IMG/VR virus record: IMGVR_UViG_3300020193_000042
Span: 1-43,099 of that record
DNA: 43,099 nt
From: a virus
Strand: one strand, 5' to 3'
Each line of letters starts with the position of its first letter. Position 1 is the first letter of the stretch. Below the pieces are notes generated by a model. The model searched no databases. It saw nothing but the letters and a program-made list of their open reading frames with translations, and was not told the DNA's origin. A program made the translations under genes and the position numbers. Below, piece after piece: positions 37,917-43,099 of this stretch.

Positions 37917-38252
37917 ATGCCCAGGACTTGGACTTGCCCCGCCACGATCGCGAGCGGGGGGACGACCTCGAGCGTGGTGCGCGTCCACCCAGCTTCTGGG
38001 ATCGCGTTGCAGATGCCCGCCACGTTCACTGGCACGGCGGTCGCGGTCCACGGATGCGCGACTGCGACCGGCACGTTCGCCGCGATCGAGGACCGGGACG
38101 GCAACGCGGTGTCACTTGCCGCAGCTGCAGGTGACCGCGCGTCGCTGACCGGTGAGGAACTCGACGCGGTTATCCAGTGGCCCTACATCAAGCTGGTCTC
38201 GAACGGGGCGGAAGGCGCCGCGCGCGAGATTGGCGTGGTGCTCTCGCTGTGA
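37917..38252 (+). CDS. small beta-rich virion protein, 111 aa
   Basis: ATG after TAGGAGG, which lies in the end of the preceding gene. Rich in Thr, Ala, Gly and Val with alternating strands (TSSVVRVHPASGIALQMPATFTGTAVAVHGC), ending VIQWPYIKLVSNGAEGAAREIGVVLSL. This WPYIKLVS ending resembles the end of the 41257 gene product (YNYIRLVSDGTEW), suggesting two related small beta-sandwich domains. Likely a tail or fibre accessory domain. Confidence 0.6.
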   Translation: MPRTWTCPATIASGGTTSSVVRVHPASGIALQMPATFTGTAVAVHGCATATGTFAAIEDRDGNAVSLAAAAGDRASLTGEELDAVIQWPYIKLVSNGAEGAAREIGVVLSL

Positions 38253-39058
38253 GTTTCGCGTTCGGCGTCAAGGCGCTCCAGCCGATCGCCGGCCAGCCGC
38301 ACATCCTTGGGTTCGCTGCTGCCGAGACGACCTCGGACCAGACGATCGTCGAGGTCTGGAACGGCCCGTCGTCTGCCGCTCGCGTGCTGCGGATCAACAA
38401 GGACGGGCAGATCCAGGCGGCGAACGGCGCGGTAGGCACGCCGGCCTACTCATTCGAGTCGGACAAAGACTCGGGGATGTACCGGATCGGCGCGAACGAG
38501 ATCGGGCTCGCGGTGGGTGGGGCTGCGCGAGTGACGGTCAGTGCGTCGCTCGTGAGCATCGTTGGCTCGTCCGCCGACGAGCAGCTCCGCATCAACCACG
38601 CCTCGGCCACAGGCAATCCGTTCATCGGGTTCTACCAGAACGGGACGCGGCGTGCGTACATCCAGTCTGGTGATTCAGGTGACTACCTCGGCCTCCTCGC
38701 TGAGTACGGTCCCGTGTACCTGGGGTCGGGTAATGATTGGCGCGTGGCCGTCAGCACTACAGCATTTTACCCCTTCGCCGACGACGGCATCACCCTTGGC
38801 ACAGGCACGTACAAGTTCTCCGATCTGTTCTTGGCGTCCGGCGGCGTCATCAACTTCAACAACGGCAATGCTACGATCACGCACTCGGCGGGCAACTTGA
38901 AGTTTAGCAGCGACGTTGAATTAGATGGCGCGCTCAATCACGACGGGACAACCGTAGGCTTCTATGGTACGGCACCCATCGCGCAACAGGCTGGCGTACC
39001 CGTAACTGCCGCCGGCGTCCACGCGGCGTGTGTCGCCCTCGGGCTGTTTACAGCATGA
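38249..39058 (+). CDS. tail fibre / receptor-binding protein
   Basis: 269 aa, GTG overlapping the previous stop. Typical tail-fibre repeats are visible: VGTPAYSFESDKDSGMYRIGANEIGLAVGG, FIGFYQNGTRRAYIQSG, DDGITLGTGTYKFSDLFLASGGVINFN, and the end HDGTTVGFYGTAPIAQQAGVP with a short helical cap (AAGVHAACVALGLF), as in many podovirus fibre proteins. A short segment (38830-38890) recurs diverged in the 27518 gene. Receptor specificity cannot be predicted. Confidence 0.75.
   Translation: MSFAFGVKALQPIAGQPHILGFAAAETTSDQTIVEVWNGPSSAARVLRINKDGQIQAANGAVGTPAYSFESDKDSGMYRIGANEIGLAVGGAARVTVSASLVSIVGSSADEQLRINHASATGNPFIGFYQNGTRRAYIQSGDSGDYLGLLAEYGPVYLGSGNDWRVAVSTTAFYPFADDGITLGTGTYKFSDLFLASGGVINFNNGNATITHSAGNLKFSSDVELDGALNHDGTTVGFYGTAPIAQQAGVPVTAAGVHAACVALGLFTA
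38830..38890 (+). repeat. tail-fibre segment shared with 27700-27760
   Basis: 61 nt matching the copy in the small Tat-like gene at about 87%. This copy sits in frame in the fibre repeat region and is the likely original. Confidence 0.85.
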
Positions 39059-39089
39059 CGCGGCCCATTCCAAACCCTGCCCGAGTGTG

Positions 39090-39170
39090 GTGATCTACGT
39101 GAGCCTGAGTGACAGTGTGGTGGTGACTGATTCCATCAACTACAACCCGCCGTGCGATGGGCGCCGGTAG
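39090..39170 (+). CDS. possible tiny ORF between fibre and next virion gene
   Basis: GTG-start reading of 26 residues (MIYVSLSDSVVVTDSINYNP...). LSDSV(V/S)V.DS repeats occur in small phage proteins. The Shine-Dalgarno is weak and the next gene starts 31 nt later. Low-confidence gene. Confidence 0.3.
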   Translation: MIYVSLSDSVVVTDSINYNPPCDGRR

Positions 39171-39201
39171 GCGCTTTCGCAGACAACAGAGGAGGTGCGT
39201 T

Positions 39202-39582
39202 GTGAGAAAGCTGGAGATGAGCCCGAGCGAGTACAACAACTTCGTGTGGCCGGCCGTGAACGGCATCGCCTCCAAAGACTTCGAGGAGGCCGAGCAGCAG
39301 GCCGCCGTGAACCGCAAGCTGAAGAGCGTCGGGTGCGCGAAGGACCTGAGCGCAGAGCAGCGGCGGCGCGAGATGGAGGGGCTGACCATCTACCCGGACT
39401 ACGAGGCGCAGGGCCCGGTCGAGATCCTGCTCGAAGAGGCCGAGCACAGGTTCCTAACCGAGCGCCTGAAGAAGTTCCTGCCGGCCGTGACCGGGTACGC
39501 GACTGAGGACTTCCTGGCTCTGTTCGCGCGCGTGAAAGACGCGCCGAAGGTCGAGCTGGCCGCACTCAAGGCGAGCGTTTAG
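39202..39582 (+). CDS. hypothetical virion-module protein, 126 aa
   Basis: GTG start 5-6 nt after GAGGAGG. Largely helical: SPSEYNNFVWPAVNGIASKDFEEAEQQAAVNRKL, then DLSAEQRRREMEGLTIYPDYEA and a C-terminal helix (EHRFLTERLKKFLPAVTGYATEDFLALFARV). No family recognised; it precedes the large tail protein and may be an assembly or tail accessory protein. Confidence 0.6.
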   Translation: MRKLEMSPSEYNNFVWPAVNGIASKDFEEAEQQAAVNRKLKSVGCAKDLSAEQRRREMEGLTIYPDYEAQGPVEILLEEAEHRFLTERLKKFLPAVTGYATEDFLALFARVKDAPKVELAALKASV

Positions 39583-39586
39583 TTCC

Positions 39587-41260
39587 GTGCGCCTACTGCG
39601 CGAGTCGGCCGTCAGTTTCGCACGAGGCGTCAACGACGCGCGTGCGCCCACGGAGTACCTGGGCGACGAGCTGGCGCGTCTCGTGAACGGCCACATCAGC
39701 GCGCACGGCAACGCGATCGAGCGCAGGGACGGCTCGCGCCGGTCGCACTCAACCGCCCTCAATTCGGGCGCCACGATCTACGGTGGGATTGAGTTCTATA
39801 CCGCGGCCGGGGCGCAGCAGCTCGTCGTGTTCGCTGGCGACAAGATGTACTACTCGACCGACGTGGGCGCGACGTGGACCGAGGGCGCCTCCGGTCTCCG
39901 TGAGGACTGGTGGAGCCTGAAGATCATTCGCGAGGGCTCGGCGAACGTGCTCTGCTGCGCGAACGGCGGCGCCAACTCCTACCAGTGGAACGGCGTGGCG
40001 TGGGGCACGATCTCGAACATCCCCTCTGGCACAAGCAGCCTCGAGGTGCTCGGCGAGCGTCTGGTAGCGGCGGGCGGCAACGGCGTCACCGTGACGGCGT
40101 CGAAGGTCAATGACATCGACAACGGGTACGGCGCCACGGCCGGCGGGTGGAGCGTGCGCGCGACGACGCACGACGGCGATACGGACGTGCGCGGCCTGTT
40201 CGTGATCGGGTCGGTCCTGCTCGTGTTCAAGCGCAAGAGCGTGGGTTACATCGAGGGGTTCGGCTACCAGACGCTTCAGGTGGAGACGGGCGCGCGCGGC
40301 CTGACCCGGTCGTTCGGGCTGGCGGCCTCGCGCTCACTCGCGCCCGTCGGTGACCAGGGCGTGGCGTGGCTCTCGGAGCGCGGGTTCGAGGCGTACTTCC
40401 TTGGCGGCGCCGTCGTCTCGATCTCTAGGCAGCAACAGGACTTCATAGACACCGCGATCTCGTGGGACTTCCTGCAAGCTGCCCCTGGGCTTGCGACCGC
40501 GTTCTGGTGGACACGTCCCCAGCTCTACTGGTGTAGCGTGCCGTGCGCCGTCGCGCAGAACACGAAAACGTTCGTGTATCGCCCGCCCTCGGCGGAGCAG
40601 CCGGGCGCGTCGTGGCTCCTTGACCACACGCTGGCCGCCGGGTACACGATCCACGCTGACACGGGCTACCTCGAGTTCATCACCGGCACGGCTAGGCTCC
40701 TGGCCCTAGTCGAGGATGGCTACCTGTCGCTGGCGGACTCGCCGGGCGCCACGGGACTGTACGTGTCCGTGACCGCGGAAGGATACCTGGAGCTACACAC
40801 GGCCAACCACGACTACGCCTCGCTCTTCATCGCGGACCACGACCTGGACGTGTCTGCGCCGTGGGCCGGCGGGTACGACGGGTTTATCCGCAAACTGGAG
40901 TACGACAAAGACGGCGACAACGTCGACTCGACGGGCGCTGGCGGGGAGGACATCCTCATGTCAGCGCGCACGCGCCCGCTGATGTTCGGCGACCAGTTCA
41001 CGCGGAAGAAGGCAAAGCGCATCACGGTCAACAGCTCGCAGGGCGCGTCGGCCAGCATCACGGTTCGTGCGATCACGGACGGTGATGTCGGCGATGACCA
41101 CGTACTCTCATTCAGTGCTGCGTCGGACCTCTCCCCAGAGGAGCAAGTCGCGCGTGTCGGTGGCAAGGGGCGCATCCTACAGATCGAGGCGATAACCACC
41201 GACGACGCTCGTATCAGCGGCATGGAGATGGTGGCTGCGCTCATGGACGACCAGCTGTGA
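39587..41260 (+). CDS. large beta-propeller tail protein (nozzle/hub-like)
   Basis: 557 aa, GTG start with a poorly placed purine-rich site. After an N-terminal segment (ESAVSFARGVNDARAPTEYLGDELARLVNGHISAHGN) the body repeats strand-rich blades with Tyr, Trp and Ser (QLVVFAGDKMYYSTDVGATW; VLCCANGGANSYQWNGVAW; RGLFVIGSVLLVFKRKSVGYI; DQGVAWLSERGFEAYFLGG). This suits a beta-propeller tail protein, the role of T7 gp12 or P22 gp10-like tail nozzle and hub proteins. A C-terminal domain after about 470 is a beta-sandwich. The specific family is inferred. Confidence 0.65.
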   Translation: MRLLRESAVSFARGVNDARAPTEYLGDELARLVNGHISAHGNAIERRDGSRRSHSTALNSGATIYGGIEFYTAAGAQQLVVFAGDKMYYSTDVGATWTEGASGLREDWWSLKIIREGSANVLCCANGGANSYQWNGVAWGTISNIPSGTSSLEVLGERLVAAGGNGVTVTASKVNDIDNGYGATAGGWSVRATTHDGDTDVRGLFVIGSVLLVFKRKSVGYIEGFGYQTLQVETGARGLTRSFGLAASRSLAPVGDQGVAWLSERGFEAYFLGGAVVSISRQQQDFIDTAISWDFLQAAPGLATAFWWTRPQLYWCSVPCAVAQNTKTFVYRPPSAEQPGASWLLDHTLAAGYTIHADTGYLEFITGTARLLALVEDGYLSLADSPGATGLYVSVTAEGYLELHTANHDYASLFIADHDLDVSAPWAGGYDGFIRKLEYDKDGDNVDSTGAGGEDILMSARTRPLMFGDQFTRKKAKRITVNSSQGASASITVRAITDGDVGDDHVLSFSAASDLSPEEQVARVGGKGRILQIEAITTDDARISGMEMVAALMDDQL

Positions 41261-41625
41261 ACACCGCCGTCTCCGCCCTACCGCAGATCGGAGTCCCGCT
41301 TCGTCAGCGCGTGACGTGGGACCAGATCGTGCCCGGCATCGGGCCGTTCATCCGCACGATCACCGCGAGCGAGACGTTGGAGATCGGACACAGCCATGTA
41401 CTCGTGAACGCGGTGGGTGGGGCTGTGACCGTGACGTTACCTCCAGTGCGGCTGGCGTACCGTGAGGTCACCGTCAAGAAGATCGACGCGAGCGCGAACG
41501 TGGTGACGGTCGACGGCGACGGGGCTGAGACCATCGACGACGCCGCGACCGCATCGCTCGCGGCCCAATACAACTACATCCGACTCGTGTCCGACGGGAC
41601 CGAGTGGTGGAAGGTGGGAGGCTGA
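41257..41625 (+). CDS. small beta-sandwich virion protein, 122 aa
   Basis: GTG overlapping the previous stop (GTGA). Strand-rich: FIRTITASETLEIGHSHVLVNAVGGAVTVTLPPV, then VTVKKIDASANVVTVDGDGAETI and an aromatic end (YNYIRLVSDGTEWWKVGG). Looks like a small capping or fibre-type domain found in phage tail modules. No exact family. Confidence 0.6.
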   Translation: MNTAVSALPQIGVPLRQRVTWDQIVPGIGPFIRTITASETLEIGHSHVLVNAVGGAVTVTLPPVRLAYREVTVKKIDASANVVTVDGDGAETIDDAATASLAAQYNYIRLVSDGTEWWKVGG

Positions 41626-41627
41626 CC

Positions 41628-43099
41628 ATGCCGGACCTAATGCAACTCTCCACTCCGACGATCAGGCCGCCGTCCTCGCTCGACATGCTCAACACGGACG
41701 AGCGTGACAGCACGTCGTTCAGGCTGCCCCCCCCCTTCCTGGGGCCGCAGATGGAACTTCCTGACAGCGCCTCGTACGAGCGTGACAGCACGTCGTTGTT
41801 GGCGCCGCCCAAGCCCAAGTTCGACGTTGGCTTGGCGCCGCCCAGGACCTCGTCGAATACCTCGACCCTAGCGCCGCCCAGTACAACCAGCCTGCCCGGC
41901 CCCGACGTCAGTACGTTCGCGAGCCAGCAGATGGCGAACCCGTCGCGCTGGTCGAACGACATGATCCGGCAGGGGGTCGACATCATCAACCAGGAGTCCG
42001 ACTTCTCGCGCGAGCGCGGGGTTGCCGACATGGACGAGTTCTACTCGTCGCGCGGGCTGGTCGGCTCCTCCGTCGAGGGTCAGGGACGCGGCGACTTCCT
42101 GACGCAGCTCCAGCGCACGAAGGACCAGCGCATGTTCGATCTCGTGCGCGAGATGGCGAACACCTACTCGCAGGACGTGCAGGCCGCAGGCCAGCTCGGG
42201 CTCCAGGCCCGCCAGCAGGAGCTGGAGATGACCGGCATGAACCGCGACGATGCGTACCGGTACGCGGTGCTCGAGCAGTCAGGTAGCCAGTTCCAGCAGG
42301 AGCTGGGTCAGCAGGAGAGCCAGTTCGCTCGCCAGTTCGGTCTCTCTGGCCAGCAACTGCAACTCGAGGCCCGGAGGCTACAGGAGCAGTCTCGCCTACA
42401 GGGTAGGGACCTCGATATTCGGGAGGCGACCTCGCAGGCCGAGATCAATCTACGCGCGCAGCAGCTTGTGCAGCAGGCAAGGACGGAGGGTCGGACGCTT
42501 GATCTCGCGGAAGCGCGGCTCATGGCCGAGAACGATCAGTTCAACCAGAGCATGGCGCAGGAGCGCGACCAGTTCGCGGCGCAGATGGGACTCTCGCGCG
42601 AGCAGCTCGGCCTGCAGCGCGAGCAGATGACGAGGGAGTTCGGCGACCGGCAGGAGCAGCGTCTGCACGAGATGGGGCTCCAGGAGAACACGCAGGCGTT
42701 CCAGCGGGCGCAGAACGAACTCAACCGGATGCTCGAACGCGAGGCACTGCAGCTGCAGCGCGACGGCATGGACGCCGAGACAGCCTGGCGCGAGGCGGAC
42801 AGGCAGATCGAGCAGCGGGCGCTCGATCTGCAGGATAGGGGCATGTCGCTCGACGATGCGTACCGCAAGATGCTCGCCGACCAGCAGGCGGAACTCTCGG
42901 CGTGGGACATCTACCTGCGCGCGCTGGTGGCTTCGGTGGGCGACGAGATAGAGATCGACTTCCCCGGCTTTACGAGATTTTTTGGCACGGGCACAGGCGG
43001 GGGCACAGGCGGGGGAGGTCGTGGTAGCCGCCCCCGCCGCCGCTCGTCCAACCCGGGCCCCTATCCGCTGATCCCGCCGATTCCGACAGGTGGCGGCGG
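41628..43099 (+). CDS. large Gln-rich coiled-coil virion protein, 3'-partial
   Basis: At least 490 codons, open to the window end. ATG 6 nt after GGGAGG. Residues 1-100 are Pro/Ser-rich with repeated ERDSTS and (L)APP segments. Residues about 105-440 are a nearly continuous Gln/Glu/Arg-rich helix with many FxxxxGLxxQQLxLExxRLQEQ-type heptads, followed by a Gly/Thr- and Pro-rich tail (FFGTGTGGGTGGGG; NPGPYPLIPPIPTGGG). The architecture and position suit an internal virion or ejection protein. The frame has no stop at the window end and probably continues into the gene at the window start. Confidence 0.75.
   Translation, partial: MPDLMQLSTPTIRPPSSLDMLNTDERDSTSFRLPPPFLGPQMELPDSASYERDSTSLLAPPKPKFDVGLAPPRTSSNTSTLAPPSTTSLPGPDVSTFASQQMANPSRWSNDMIRQGVDIINQESDFSRERGVADMDEFYSSRGLVGSSVEGQGRGDFLTQLQRTKDQRMFDLVREMANTYSQDVQAAGQLGLQARQQELEMTGMNRDDAYRYAVLEQSGSQFQQELGQQESQFARQFGLSGQQLQLEARRLQEQSRLQGRDLDIREATSQAEINLRAQQLVQQARTEGRTLDLAEARLMAENDQFNQSMAQERDQFAAQMGLSREQLGLQREQMTREFGDRQEQRLHEMGLQENTQAFQRAQNELNRMLEREALQLQRDGMDAETAWREADRQIEQRALDLQDRGMSLDDAYRKMLADQQAELSAWDIYLRALVASVGDEIEIDFPGFTRFFGTGTGGGTGGGGRGSRPRRRSSNPGPYPLIPPIPTGGG
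41698..41797 (+). repeat. 22-bp direct repeat in the Pro/Ser-rich region
   Basis: 41698-41719 and 41776-41797 are identical (core GAGCGTGACAGCACGTCGTT), 78 nt apart, so in frame (peptide ERDSTS). Three copies of GCGCCGCCCA follow nearby. It looks like in-frame duplication within a low-complexity region. Confidence 0.85.

Overview
The window reads as an almost complete tailed-phage genome (43.1 kb) of high GC content, with tightly packed genes, mostly ATGA or GTGA stop/start overlaps and many GTG starts. A terminase, a large portal, a scaffold, a capsid gene, a beta-propeller tail protein, coiled-coil internal-virion-like proteins and no tape-measure or sheath genes point to a short-tailed (podovirus-like) phage. 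A lysis block with two-TM proteins and a spanin-like protein suggests a Gram-negative host, but the host cannot be named. No integrase, RNA polymerase or DNA polymerase is visible, so replication probably relies on host polymerase.

Layout. 1-9142 (+): end of the virion module, with small internal-virion-like proteins and a 2551-aa giant protein carrying phage polyvalent-protein domains. 9139-11526 (+): lysis/membrane cassette (two holin-like proteins, a DUF5675 protein, a four-TM protein, a spanin-like protein). 11535-11562: terminator facing the leftward genes. 11567-16059 (-): about twelve mostly tiny accessory genes, including a P-loop protein, a DnaJ-type zinc protein and a DUF932 protein. 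16060-16394: divergent control region with back-to-back promoters. 16395-23906 (+): regulator, HNH-like protein, ERF annealing protein plus YqaJ/lambda-type exonuclease, winged helix, replication initiator/loader, DnaB-type helicase, two ParB-like proteins, then small genes including a PIN-domain stub. 23961-29170 (+): terminase subunits and a mosaic accessory block. 29221-43099 (+): portal, scaffold, capsid, beta-helix protein, connector/tail proteins, tail fibre, beta-propeller tail protein and a glutamine-rich coiled-coil gene that runs off the end. The last gene probably continues into the first, so the window may be a circular map opened inside one gene.

The most unusual features are signs of rearrangement. 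A perfect 42-bp stretch of the terminase large subunit gene recurs in inverted orientation inside the giant gene. A C5-cytosine methyltransferase survives only as an N-terminal stub and a C-terminal stub on either side of a helix-turn-helix gene. That gene carries three 19-bp repeats lying in different reading frames, like iterons of an origin. A small Tat-like gene contains a diverged copy of a tail-fibre segment and a frameshift right after it. The pervasive 4-nt overlaps help show which frame is the original one at the broken sites.
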